In this document: piece after piece, positions 22,356 to 34,080 of the stretch
How positions within the stretch are numbered: the stretch's first letter is position 1
Layout of the letters: the number at the start of each line of letters is the position of its first letter
Assembly (NCBI RefSeq): GCF_000165425.1
Contig: NW_001799455.1
Location: 62,001-126,000 of the forward strand
Direction: 5' to 3'
Source: Paramecium tetraurelia
Taxonomy: Eukaryota; Ciliophora; Oligohymenophorea; Peniculida; Parameciidae
DNA: 64,000 nucleotides
The notes under the pieces: generated by a model
Told to the model about the DNA's origin: nothing
What the model saw: the letters and a program-made list of their open reading frames with translations, nothing else
The model's database searches: none
Made by a program: the position numbers and the translations under genes

Positions 22356-24048
22356 ATGAGTGATTATGCATCGTCTTTGGGTTTCATTTAATTTTGGGGT
22401 CACTCCAAGCAATTGAATCTTGTTACTCCTCAAATGAGCGGGACCATCAATATATTATTGAGTGGAGTAAGTGATTTGCGTCACCTTCTTGAAACTTGCT
22501 TATGCAATCATAATAGAGATGATTTACAAGTACAGAGTTGAATTTAGTATCTAGCTTAATTTTTATATTCATGAGAAAAATAAGGAGACCGTATGCAGAT
22601 CATTATTGTTATTATTGATCATGCACACAAGGAATTTTACCTACAGAGAAAGAAGTGATATGTTTCTAGAAGTCTTTGGAAACACTTTCTTAAGAGAATC
22701 TACAACCAATTACATTGACAAGGTCATTCCATTTTTAGATGATTTGATTGCTAAAGAAACTAAATTTACATCCGCGCTTAATTAAATGGTGGATCTCAGG
22801 GAATTGAAATTCAAAGACAGAGATGAAATGACCGAAGTGATCAGATCATGGTATTCATACTAAGAATTCAAAATCGAAAAACTTAGAGATCAAAGATTAA
22901 GACATCATTATGGCATTAGATTTGATCATCGTCTTAACATGATTGATTGGGATTATCAGATGAACTTAAAAGATTTTGCACCCATTGTTCACTTCATTCA
23001 TTATAAAGAATGGAGACAATCTGGAGTTGCCTTTGAATCACGATATGCCAGCTATCCAACACCTAACAGGACCCTGGCAAGTTATCTACCAGGAAAACAT
23101 AAATAAACTAAAGACAGCTTATTGGTTAGAGGCTATTGGGGAGACATAGTCGTCTCTCCTTACATTGCATTTGGAATCTATACCAGCGTTCAACCTGAAA
23201 ACGAATAGCTCTTCAAAGTAAGAAATACTCAATAAGTATCTCATGCGGTAACTGTTTCAGAATTCAATATTTAACATATGATTTAAAAATTTGATAATGG
23301 TACTGATTATCATATCCATGTTGATGAATATTTGGAGAGATAAGATAACAAATAGAAATAAAAAGAAGAAAAATAAAAAGAAGAAGGATTAGAAAAAATA
23401 GATGAAAAAGAGGAAGAAAATGAATAATAAGAATAGGAAAAAGAAACTGAATAATAATAACAAGAATAATAAGAATAATAATAATAATTAGATAAATAAG
23501 AAGATACCAATATATCTGAATTAAATACTACCATTACAGATAAATCTATTAAATAAGTTATTACCAAAGACAATATGATAGTTGAAATTCAATAAGATCC
23601 CTTATTAAGTATTTATATTATTAAAGTAATAGCTTTTTAAAAATTAAAAGTAAAAATTATACCAATCTTTGAAGATTTCGATAAATTGTATGGGAAGAAG
23701 AAATATCAAAATTTCTTTGATGTTGGCGTATTAGGGTTTATGGAATCAATAACTGTAAAAGACCCAAAGCTGAGAGAATTGTTTAAGAAATAATGTTTTA
23801 AATTATATATCCCTATATAGCTACGTTATTTGTTGAATCCACTTAATTCATAGTTCCCTTTACAAAAGAGGAAAGAATTAAAGGAAATGAAAATGTGCAG
23901 AAAATAAGTGTTAGCGACGGAGGATGGATATTGTAAAATGGAAATTTGGAATATATTACTTTAATTTAAAAATGAAGAATTAATATATATTGTTTTTAGC
24001 ATTATCGATTGTTCTTGCTCAAACAGAGGATACTAAGGCTCAAAGTGA
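22356..24048 (+). CDS. DNAAF3: DNAAF3 (PF22), axonemal dynein preassembly factor
   Basis: About 555 residues with a 25-nt intron (22530-22554). The N-terminus has FIQFWGHSKQLNL and ILLSGVSDLRHLLETC, the methyltransferase-like domain of DNAAF3, joined across the intron to LNFYIHEKN. RHHYGIRFDHRLNMIDWDYQ and ESRYASYPTPNRTLASYLPG, then RGYWGDIVVSPYIAFGIYT, are diagnostic. DNAAF3 acts in the cytoplasm with HSP90 co-chaperones to assemble outer and inner dynein arms. A Glu/Gln-rich tract at 23330-23500, mostly TAA codons, interrupts the C-terminal part. The frame stays open to TGA 24046-24048, overlapping the next gene by 77 bp, so the true C-terminus may be shorter through an intron I could not place. 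Confidence 0.9.
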
Positions 24049-24275
24049 AAATTTAGGAGCACAAAAATAATAAGAAGATGAAGGTTGAATTAGATATAAA
24101 AATAGGGCCTAGTAAAAGTTTAGTATATGGAGTAGTAGTGATTTTGTTAGGTGGATTAGGCTATTTTATATATAATTTCTACGTTTGTCATAAAAAAAAG
24201 ATAGATTATGGTTTGGATGGAGATGAAGAATAACATTATGAAATTGAGATTCAAAAGAGAAAGGATAATTTATGA
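23972..24275 (+). CDS. Small type I membrane protein with signal peptide
   Basis: 93 residues with a 22-nt intron (24084-24105). It begins MKNQYILFLALSIVLAQTED, a textbook signal peptide with a cleavage site after VLA or AQ. A short acidic, Gln-rich lumenal stretch leads into one transmembrane helix (VYGVVVILLGGLGYFIYNFY), a basic stop-transfer sequence (CHKKK) and an acidic cytosolic tail. It is a single-pass protein whose function cannot be guessed. The start overlaps the open end of the DNAAF3 frame. The signal peptide and the second helix in the same spliced frame make the gene convincing. Confidence 0.75.
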
Positions 24276-24288
24276 TTTTATTACATAA

Positions 24289-26101
24289 TCAATCAATGAG
24301 AATAGCATCAGAAAATGATTCACCTATTTTTTTAATTGGCTTTGGTTCTGGTAATGGAGGTGGTGGTTTATATTTATTTTTGGGTTCTGCAACAACTTGA
24401 TTGGAAATTTTTAAAATGCGCTGTGAGATCTATTCTAATTGAATAACTCGATTATTATTGCTCCGAGTAGAGTCAGGAAGAGTAGTTTCTTGTTATTTCA
24501 ATAGTTCTCTCAATTCAGGATTCTCTACTTCGCCCTAAAGAATTAAGCACTCAGCTTACAAACTAATTAAATGAAACTTCATTAATTTTCAGGTTGTACT
24601 GCTTGATTATTGTAAGGATGCACATTTAATATGCATCAACCTACAATCCAAGAATCATCTATTTACAAATTGGACATTTCCATTTCCTGGGAGTAACATT
24701 CTTCATCATTGTCACAAGGTTTTCTAATGAGAAACACTAAATATGTTCACAAATATTGCCTCTTGCTGGAGTCTAGATTTAATTCAGATCATAGACACAA
24801 TCCAAACTAACCTTTATGCTCTCCATCGTCACCTCATCAAATTAATTTTATAATATTGACAATTGTATAAATTTCTTGCTCTATTCTATTCCTAATAAAC
24901 AACTCTAGTCCATCTTGACTTTTTTAATAAATTCACTTAATTTATAGACTTTGACTTGGAATATTCCTAACATATATGGAATCCCTTAATTTATTCGATA
25001 GGCTTTCATTTCAGGAGTTCCATTCGATTCTCTTATAGTTAGAAGGTTAACTTGTCCCAATTCAATATTAAGCATCAATTTTTCATCCTTTCTTTTTTTC
25101 AAGCAACTATTATTAGCTAAAGGTCTGAATTCTTGAATTTTTTTTCCATTCAATTATAAATCCCCTAAATCAGGCCATGATATATCCTCATACTATCCAT
25201 CTATTTTAATGGATCTCAATTCTATTAATTATTCTGAAGGTATTCCTTTTTTCATCTGAAATTTTTGAGTAAACTAATTTGCCCTCCCTTCCACTGATTA
25301 GAATATTACAGGGTCTAAAATTGACTCTTTTAATTCGTGTAATGGATCTATTCCTATTAATATACATTCTGGACACACAAACACTTTCTTAGGCTTCTCA
25401 ATTCGTAAACATGAACTATGGAAATAGTTCTTGCAAACTGCGCATCTCAATGCTAATGATTTCAACACTGTCTGATTACTCTTCTTACAAACACAATATG
25501 GACAATTCAATTGTTCCTAAGTTGGATGTTGATATTAAGCTAGTTGAATCAATTCTGATTCTTGTGTTAACACTTTCTCTTATTATTCTTCTTGGATTTT
25601 TTGATTTGAATCAATTTCTATATCAATTACTATCGGTGATGATCTTGTACTAGATGAATCGATCAATTTTTGTTAATCAATTAAGAATTTCAATGTTGAT
25701 ATTTGATGTTGAAAGAAATGATTTATACGCTAATTTATATGATCGATTATTTTCTTTAAAATAGGGTGTCGATTAATCTTTGGCACATCATCTAAATTAA
25801 AATAGCTACCTAAAAATAAATCGCTAATCGATTTTGGTGGATTGAATATCTGTTTTTAAATCATTTTCTGTTTCTGGAGATTGAAAATGAATTCTAAAAA
25901 TACTGACTTAAAATTCAATTCAAAATCCTATTGAATGTTGAACTCTTCTGACAATTCGATTTAAACTTTGCTACTAATCTATGAAATATTTCATGCACTC
26001 ACTTAATTAATCAATATTCCTTCGTCAAGATAATTCGGTATCAGTTAATTTAATTCCTCTCTGATCTCTTTCAGATGCTTCTCAAGTTCTTTTCTTTACA
26101 T
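24289..26101 (-). CDS. SIZ/PIAS-family SUMO E3 ligase with PHD finger and SP-RING
   Basis: 587 residues with introns at 25979-26002 (24 nt) and 24535-24559 (25 nt). A helical N-terminal region leads into a PHD finger at about 190-240 (CPYCVCKK, CAVCKNYFHSSC, CPEC). After a PINIT-like beta-rich stretch comes the SP-RING/Miz finger (PARGNICEHIQCFSLENL, KWKCPICKQMILG, DAY). PHD before SP-RING is the domain order of plant SIZ1 and yeast Siz1. Such proteins bring Ubc9-SUMO to chromatin and other nuclear substrates. The C-terminus is Pro-rich (KYKPPPPLPEPKPIKK). All zinc ligands look intact. It converges with the small membrane protein gene, 13 bp apart. Confidence 0.92.
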
Positions 26102-27195
26102 TCCAATTTTTATTTTAAATATTCGATTATATATTTACTAAATTAATACATTGATATTTTGAACTTTTTATAACATCCTTTTTTTCATAGTAGGTTTGGA
26201 AATCAAAATATGACCTTTGTATCAATTCAAATACTAAATATCTAAAGAAACATCAAGTAATTACTAACCCTGAAAGCATGATAATGAGGATCATCAACTT
26301 TCTTAAACTAAGGTATTTAAATTTCAATCACTTATGAAAATCTTGGAAAGCATTATAGCAACCAATAGATAGGATAAAAGTGTTATAAAATCAGTTAACC
26401 AATTAATCCTAAAAGTATTTCATGTAGATTAAATTAAATTCTAGATAAATTTCATGTTATAATTTCTCAATTAACCCATTTAATCTAATAATTAATAGAT
26501 ACAAAAAAGAAAGGCTAAATTTATTACTATCTGAAATAAAGGAATATTTACTATCTATTGTTATTTTTAGATTTATTGTTAGTTAATTTATTAATTACAG
26601 CCCTCTAATGTTTGGGAATACATAATTTTATTATAAACTTAAGATATAAATTACAATAAGTTAATTAAATGTATAATCATTAATAATTTTAGATTAATTT
26701 ATTGTTAAAGCCCTTTTAATTTAATAGATAGCTTCGAGAGTACTAAATGATTAATGAAATTATTAAAATAAATAAAAAATCCTTCTAATATATTAGTATA
26801 TTAGTATATAATCTCTTTGCTAGAGGCAAGGGAAGAAAATTTAAGTAAAATTTATTCGAACATCATTTTAACACCTATTTTTCTGATTAGGATTGAATGA
26901 CCAATTGGGCAAGTTTAATTTGTTACTATTAGAATAGTTCATAATATGAAGGATTGATTGAATAAAATCTCAATTGTTCTAAATTATTGTTCATACTATT
27001 ATTTAGATGTAGTTATTAGTTAACTAAAGAATATAAATTTAAATTAAAAATAATGCTTTAAAGTCATTCATCTCTATAACAAATCCTTATTAAGGATAAT
27101 ATATAGATTATTTGGGGATAGTTTAAAAAACATGAAATGTTTATATGTTAAAAATAGAATATAGTTTTTGATTAGAATGTGATTTTAATTAATTA
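26102..27195. other. AT-rich spacer, nothing recognised
   Basis: About 1.1 kb of very AT-rich sequence between the SIZ/PIAS gene start and the RCC1-like remnant. I see no convincing coding frame with the glutamine-TAA/TAG habit of neighbouring genes, no tRNA and no clear repeat. It marks the change from dense, clean gene order to the more decayed 26-50 kb stretch. Confidence 0.5.
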
Positions 27196-27720
27196 ATGTG
27201 TAAATTGGCTGAATTCAAAATTCCAAATGTTGTAGATCCAAATTTTGGCCTAATCCACGAACAATGACTCCACAATGATTACAAACATTTACTTCTTTGG
27301 ATATGGTGAAATTGAATTACACATTCAAGACATTAAAGAAGTCTCTGCCTTACATTGTAGGTGTTCTTGGAGGTTGTTTTGTTAACAAGCTAGTTGTGGA
27401 TGGAGTAGTAAAAGGCTTTATTTTTGGCGAGAATGGTAGAACTTGTGATTTTATAATTAGGTAATGGAGGAATACTGTTAGAGATGAAGACATATAATAG
27501 TATAGGCGATTATACATACAATAGATAATTTTAGAGAATGAGATACTTGACTGAAATGCCTGCTGATAACGATTTATAGATATTGATTTTGAATAGGCGA
27601 TGATCCACATGTGAAAATAAGCGATTACCTTTTACATGATTTGGGAGTTACAATCTTATAGTATGGACTTCAACAAAATGTAACAAAGAGAGTACCACAC
27701 GATAGATATTTGTTGTGAGT
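27196..27720 (+). pseudogene. Remnant resembling an RCC1-repeat protein
   Basis: Short protein-like pieces appear in all three forward frames, in an order that would make RCC1-type repeats if frame shifts were allowed: FGYGEIELHIQDIKEVSALH, then CGWSSKRLYFW, FGENGR and LQLGNGGILLEM. RCC1 blades typically read I-x-x-V-x-x-G-x-x-H, then LYxWG-N, then GQLGxG. No set of 20-35-nt introns that I could find restores one frame. I interpret it as a decayed copy of an RCC1-like gene. The assignment rests on short matches only. Confidence 0.35.
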
Positions 27721-27899
27721 ATAAGGATAATAAAATTAATATAATTTATTGAATTATCTATTTATCACTTAAATGTTTATTTGGATGATGATTCAGACAA
27801 TTATATTTGATAAATTCTGATTTTAAGACTGATGATGATTAATTATTTTGTAACATGCAACTTATAGTCTTTGATACTTTATTAATAATAAATTAATAA

Positions 27900-29453
27900 A
27901 TGTTTATTTGCTGTAATAGTAACAAGAAAGCCAAAAGAAGGGAAAACTAAAATCAGTAGTCAATTTAGCAAAAACCTAACTAGACCAAATATTAGATTCG
28001 CGTATCTATTGAATAGGATCAACATTCTACAAATTTAACAAATATAGAGGGCACATCTGATAAAATGAATTTTAGTTCCCAAGATGTCGAGAGATTCATT
28101 ATAGATGGCAGGAAAACTATTGAATAAGAACGTGAATTAGTAATGAGATTAATAGAATTGCCTGAGAAAACTCATTTAATTGAATTCAATTGGGCATTTG
28201 CCTACTCAAATTATATAAAGGATGAACGCATCCATCCTGGAGAAATCACTAATAACATATTAGTTGAGAAACTTAGAAATATAAAAGAATTAGTTTCTGA
28301 AAAAGATTATGTTTTAGTCAATGAATAAGTTTGGAATATGCTGGTTCACATCTATAAGGGCGGTCCAATGCTGACCATTCATGATCTAGATAGAATAAAT
28401 TTAGAAAAGACATTGAGAGGATTTTCATCTCCTCCAATAGTTGATTTGGATAAGAAACAAAATTAGTTTAGATTATTGAGTCAATTACCCGTAAAAGAGA
28501 TCTAGATTGTGGGATTAGAAAATGAGAATTACTTTTGTTATCTAAACAGTGTTCTCCAGTGTCTAATGGGAATCCGTCAGCTTAATCATTTCTTATTATA
28601 TTCTTACAATTAAGAAGTTCAGCTTTTCACATAAGCCTATACTTTTCTGCTCAAAAAGGCTAATAAAAAGCATTATAAAGGAAGAGTTAGCCCTAATGAA
28701 TTGATTAAGATTCTGGAAAAGCATTTCTCTATCTATGAAATGCACGACAGTTCTGAACTCTTATTGTTCATTCTTGATAATTTAAAGAAGAACTCTCTCT
28801 GAAAAATTAGTTATAAACGACAACATTTATTGATGAGTTATTTCAAGGTCAAATTACCTCCTTTATGAAATGCCCTTATTGCAATAAAACTATTACTCAC
28901 TAAGAAGTTTATTTTGATCTTAGTCTTCCTTTACTTAGTAAAAGTTTCATCTAAAGAAAACTTACCATCAACGAATGTCTTTCAAATTATTTCAAAGAAG
29001 AAATTATTGATGGAGAATGGAGGTGTTCTGTATGCAACTAATAATCCAAAAACATTAAAAGAGGAATCAAAATCTCCAGTGCACCTAATATACTTATTTT
29101 GCATCTCAAAAGATTTCAGAACTACCCTCTAAAAAAGAAAATAAAAGAGCCTGTTAATATAGATATGGAAATCAATATCAAAAAGTATAAATTATCGCTA
29201 TAATCTACCTTAGTTATTGTTGCACAGACATTACAGATACCAAATATGATTTATCGGCCATGATTGTTCATTCTGGCACCATAGACGAAGGACATTATGT
29301 TGCAGTAGTGAAGCGTAACTAATAAGTAATTGTACTCACTTATAAACAACTTAGTTTTTCCTATTCAATGATGATGAAATCCAAAGACTTTCATATGATT
29401 AAATCTCTCGCATTGATTCTGCTTACCTTCTTATCTATCATAGAAAAATATGA
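27900..29453 (+). pseudogene. DUSP-USP deubiquitinase with a CT-repeat frameshift
   Basis: A ubiquitin protease of about 498 codons. A DUSP domain (FNWAFAYSNYIKDERIHPGE, VWNMLVHIYKGGPML) precedes the USP core: catalytic Cys in GLENENYFCYLNSVLQCLMG, zinc-type CPYC and CSVCN, HLKRF, and His box HSGTIDEGHYVAVVK. Introns are at 29185-29213 and 29326-29354 (29 nt each), after which the end reads FNDDEIQRLSYDQISR, SAYLLIYHRK. The frame breaks at 28793-28800, a run of four CT units; three units would keep LDNLKKNSL in frame with QTTTFIDELFQG. This is either a real inactivating slip or a sequence error. The catalytic Cys and His are otherwise present. Confidence 0.7.
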
Positions 29454-29487
29454 TTGAATTAATTTAACTCTAAAATTATATATCAAT

Positions 29488-30530
29488 ATGCAGCCTAAAG
29501 AACTTAAATAAAATTTCAAAGTTTTAGAGTTTAACTACCCTGAATTGTTTAATAAGGCCATGACATTTAAACAATATAATTAGGAATATACTGCAAGAAA
29601 TAAAGATAATCCATTAAAATAGGGCATTAATGAAAATTTAATTGAATTAGGCTCAGATCTTTTTGATTTCTACTTTCATGATTTTTTCACATTTCAAGAG
29701 TATGAATTTCAGAATTCAACTTTATTATAGTTTACCAAATAAAGATCAAAACACTTTCACATCCTACAGTGATATTAGAACTTAAAAGCAGTAATTATTG
29801 ACTGAAAAGAATTTAGCAGAAGTTGCTATTCAATTAGGATTAAAAGAAAAGATGCTTGTTTCTATTAACCAAAATTCTGATTTGAAGTATTTCTATCTTT
29901 TAATCCTATAGGAACAACCAAAAAATTTAGTCTTAGTCCTTAAAGGCTCTTATTGGCGCCTAATATTTTGATAAATAAAAAGACCTCAACCTTTTAAGGA
30001 AGCTAATGCAACCCATTTTTAAGGATTTAATCAAAAAATCACTTGAAAAAACTATCAATGTTTAGAATGAATCTTTGAATTTAGTCAAACAAGAAAACTT
30101 TAAGGGAGAGTTCATAGACTTTATGGATAAACATCCAGAATATACATATAAATTGGTATTTTAAGAATCCTTAAATCTATTTGATAAAAATCGTAAAATT
30201 TATTAATATGAATTATTGATAAATGATGTTTTACCATTAAAAAGTACTGGGGAATAAAAAAAGGCTGTTGAAGCCTAGGTATTTAAGGATGCCTTGTAAC
30301 TTCTGAAAACTGATGAATTTTTATAATTATTAGACGATAGTATGAAAAATTAGCAAGAGATTATTTAACAATCAGGAATATCTGAATCTTAAGTATAAAG
30401 CCATATTCATAATAATTTAAAATTTGTTCAATAATTAGGGCAAATAGAGGAGAGCTTGAAATAAAAGGAGTAAATTAATGAATAAGAAGAACTAGGAAGA
30501 TTAGTTGAATCTTATTTATAAAAGTTTTGA
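29488..30530 (+). CDS. RNase III-like domain protein without catalytic residues (mL44-like)
   Basis: 328 residues with introns at 29700-29730 (31 nt) and 29887-29911 (25 nt). After splicing, residues about 55-150 follow the RNase III fold: NENLIELGSDLFDFYFHDFF aligns with the NERLEFLGD helix, LLTEKNLAEVAIQLGLKEK with the next helices, and SLKALIGAQYFD with the DALEALIGAIYLD helix. The metal-binding Glu and Asp of the signature are replaced (Ile and Ser), and the later Asp and Glu are also missing. Catalytically dead RNase III domains occur in mitochondrial ribosomal proteins such as mL44, so that is the likely role. The C-terminal half is coiled-coil and Gln-rich. Confidence 0.7.
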
Positions 30531-30600
30531 ACACCAAAACAAAAAGTGAAATATTAAAAACGAACATACAATTATAAATATTTTATTAAATTTTATAAAA

Positions 30601-31520
30601 ATGAGTGAGTAAGATTAGCCTACAAATTCACGTTATTCGACTCTCTAATCCAATAATTATTAGAGTTAATTATTGACAACTCATTTTGGAAAACTATTGG
30701 ATAAAAACGAAGCATTCTTCAATCATCTCAAAGGGGATTGTATTTGTGGCAGATGCATATGTGGATAATGCAAATGTCCAAAAATGCTTTTGTCAAATGA
30801 TTTTAAGAAAGGATAAGAATCATTATATTAAAGGGATTTTATCACTCATGGCAAATAGAAGTAAATTCCTCTTATTGATCATAATGTAACTTACAAGAGT
30901 TAATTGCCAATGGATATTGATACAATTTAAAGAGTACTAAAATACTAATTAAATTTTAGAGCACATATTAAGCTCACACTGATGCTAAGCCAGCAGAATC
31001 TTTAAAACCTGAACAAAAAGTGTTTTTGATTCCATTCAGTAGTTCCTCAGCCTACAGGGTAACATAATTCAGATTTATATTAGCTTGACTACGCTGGAGG
31101 TGGAATGTCTTCTCTTAAGATTAATCCTCCTCATCATCCTACTGTAGTAGACATGCCAATGACTACTCATTCAACCTATCAGGATAACTTTTATAAAAAG
31201 CCCATCCCAAGAGAAGAATTTCTAACAACTGCAAATAAAAGCAGCTTTAAAAGTCCAATATCACCCGAATTGCCTTTTATTCATCAATCTACAAATAGTG
31301 CTTTTTATAAGCCTTATCAAACTGGAAAATTGAATAAAATTGACTCTGAATAAGTAAATTTAATAACTCATACATTTAGAAAGTTAGAATGATTCCAGCT
31401 TTTGATGGTTAATTTAATTCAACTACTTAAAAAGATTTTGATGATAAGAATCCAAAAAAATGCCCATCAAGAGTTTTTTTGAACTCTTTATACAAATAAA
31501 AACTTTAATAAATTGCTTGA
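30601..31520 (+). CDS. SAXO-like axonemal microtubule stabiliser
   Basis: 280 residues with introns at 30934-30959, 31059-31083 and 31354-31379 (25-26 nt). A cysteine module DCICGRCICGQCKCPK near the N-terminus matches the conserved SAXO (FAM154) start. Repeated modules follow, each with Tyr/Thr-Tyr-Gln and a Phe: STYQDNFYKKPIPREEF, SAFYKPYQTG, NSTTQKDFDDKNP. SAXO proteins bind inside or along the doublet microtubules of cilia and flagella and stabilise them. This fits a heavily ciliated cell, alongside DNAAF3 in the same window. Related motifs appear again at 50281-50789. Confidence 0.78.
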
Positions 31521-31561
31521 ATTAAATAAGATAAAAACATAAATAAATTAAATTTCGTTTA

Positions 31562-32523
31562 TCATTTTAGCTTTTAAAGTTTTCTTAATTTTTTGCGATA
31601 TTTTAAAATTTCAATAATGATAAGGATTATACCTTATTTGATGATCTCATATATTTTTTCATAAAACATAAGTAAAAATGCAGAATTTAATACTGATTAA
31701 CACAATTTTGGTGTCAATCCTAATAGTAAATGAGAATAGATCACCTTTAAATAATCCTTGAATTCCTTCATTTTTGAGAATCTTTTCTACTGCTGAAAAA
31801 TAGGATTTTGAACTATTTTTCTTTACATGTATTTTGGTCCTCAGAAGCTGATAAGGCTAATATTGCAGAATAAAATTTAAACATATGTTAAAATTGTGGA
31901 AATGGCCTTTGATATTGCTCCTCCAATAAAATTAACTAAAGCTTAATTTTCTACATATTAAAGTCTTCTTTTGAATGCTTCATAGATGACAAATTGAATT
32001 ATCGGATTTATTGTTAATATCAGTGAGGCTTATAAACCTTTCATTAATGCCTCCCATCCTTCTTTTTCAATTATTTGCTTAGTCTTATAAAAAAAATTCA
32101 GATTATCTTTGCTGACTGTCATCCTTGATTACACAACCCAAAATGGATTTGTTACAAATGTTGTGAGAATAGCTGATGCTAAGGATGGCTTAATTAAGTC
32201 AAATGAATTAGCAATATCTGTTTTAAACAAATGTTTAAAATACTCATACCTTCTGATAAAATATTATATGTGTACCAAAAAAAGTAGACTCCATATGAAA
32301 TATAGTTGCCTAAAGCTAGAGGAGTGACACCTTTAAAAAATCCCCAGACCCCTTCCTAATCCCACACTTGAATAATAACCTCTTGGATGGCCTCTTTCTA
32401 TTAGGATGCTGCCATTCTTGTTTTTATGTTTTCTAGAGGATAAAGTAGGCAAGTAGAAAAGAGGCCAGCTAAAGCACCAGCATGTCCATGCGCCATACTC
32501 TCAATATCTTTTAATCTATCCAT
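31562..32523 (-). CDS. Mitochondrial carrier family (SLC25) transporter
   Basis: 292 residues, the usual carrier length, with introns at 32218-32249 (32 nt), 31857-31882 (26 nt) and 31720-31744 (25 nt). Three repeats are visible, each starting with the Px[DE]xx[KR] signature or a variant: YPLENIKTRM, NPFWVVQSRM and YPYQLLRTKI. Each is followed by an EGxxGxxKG-like loop (DQEGVWGFFKG, KEGWEALMKG, NEGIQGLFKG). NPFWVV with the third-repeat wording resembles the peroxisomal/NAD or adenine nucleotide group (PMP34/SLC25A17-like). The substrate cannot be fixed by eye. The location is the mitochondrial inner membrane or the peroxisome. Confidence 0.9.
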
Positions 32524-32540
32524 ATTAATTATTTATATTA

Positions 32541-34080
32541 TCAAATAACTTCTAATGACCCCAATTTTTCCATCTAATTTTCCTTCACTGAAATTCCATT
32601 CAAAATTTTTTTGGCTTTACATTCTTTCTTCCATTTAGCCTCCGCATCATCTCCTACAGTTAAAGTATTTTAGGCAGTTGATTAAAGTTAGTTTAAAATG
32701 ATTTAGTTTATATCTTTTTTTGAGTTTAGGTGTCACTTTATTTCTTATCTAAAGAATTGAATAATTTCCTAAATGTCTTAATCAATTGAACAGCTGCTCT
32801 TTGCTGAACCTAAGCAAATATTTATAAAAGTTTACTGATCCTCATATGTCTCAAAATACTCGACTAATTTCTAAATTCTTTATTTGGATTTTTTCCTTTA
32901 AGGATTTAGTCTGTAAAATACATCATCATCTAAATTCTTTTGTGTTTTATTTCTTATATTAACTAAACTTTTAATAAAGTATTACTATTATTTCAATCGA
33001 TCCCTCTCTTTGTCAATACTCTTATACTAATAAAACTTAAGTTACATCTTCAAAATCCTACTATACTATTTCTTGCATATCATAGACATTAGTCATTTTT
33101 TTTAACAAATCAAATAAATCCTTTCCTCCATGAGCTCTACTATGCTAAGAGTGATCAATCGAGACATTATCAAATGATTGTTAACTAGAAATAAAATGAT
33201 TTGATTCTATGCGCTAGCATGATTTCATCTGTAGTTCTTTACAATTAAAAGCGCATCCACTTTTAAACTTTCCTTCACTAAAATCTAAACCTTTTAATCT
33301 CACTGAAAATATGCAATCTAAATACTTTATTAAATGTAAATTTTAGCTTCTTGTGTATATCACTTAATTTTGAGAGAGCACTATTCAAAATCCCTCTAGT
33401 GCTTTATCATAATGATGCTGGAAGAACATTTTTTTTGTTTCTAAAAACTTCATTACTGCTTCTTCATCTGGGTCATATACCTCACAATATTTCTAAACTT
33501 CTTTTGATAAACTAAATCAATAATTTAATTCTTTTACTCATCCACTATCTCTTATTGAATAAATATGTTTTCTACCTCAACAAAGTGGAGAGACTTAATG
33601 AATTTTTGAACTGATTATAAGTATTTAAAATTTGTGATTAACGTATGAGCATGTTTCTTCGGAATATGACTCGTATTTAGCATTTATCTTTGAGACAATA
33701 ATTTTGAAAGTTTCATGTGAACTAAATCTTATTTCTATTCTAAGTTTGTTGTAGCAAACATGGCTGGCTTCTTTTTGGTTGGTGTTCTGATTTATCTCAT
33801 TTATATATAAAGAACTCTTTAATTATTCTAATACTAAAAATATAGTAGATGGGACTATTCACTAATTTCTTAAATATGTTTTACTAAGTGATTAACCTTT
33901 GCCACATGATTTCTCAAAAAATTAATCAACCTAATCCCTGCATTTTATACTCGTTTTATTTCATTCTCATTCTGCTATTCCCTTAAATCTAGTTCAACAC
34001 TTGTTGATAATATATTTAAAGTAATCTAATTGCTATTAAAGTTATCTGATATAGACAATAAAAGTTTTTATCGAAAAGCA
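32541..34080 (-). pseudogene. Coiled-coil/B-box-like gene with frame breaks
   Basis: A protein of about 480 residues can be followed through this stretch, but not as one open frame. The N-terminal part has no ATG in frame. After a plausible 20-nt intron the frame reads KYCEVYDPDEEAVMKFLETK and HHYDKALEG, then hits TGA near 33396; one extra T would continue it as LNSALSKLSDIHKKLKFTFN. Later text (FSEGKFKSGCAFNCKEL, HSRAHGGKDLFDLLKKM) is clearly protein-like. A second in-frame TGA interrupts RQEIK and HLNSKKDINQ before the end DDAEAKWKKECKAKK. I read this as a decaying gene of a coiled-coil family; sequence errors could give the same picture. Confidence 0.4.

Noticed and set aside
23310-23573. 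A Ser/Tyr-rich minus-strand frame
   Set aside because: It is the reverse complement of the Glu/Gln-rich (GAA/TAA/AAT) low-complexity tract inside DNAAF3.
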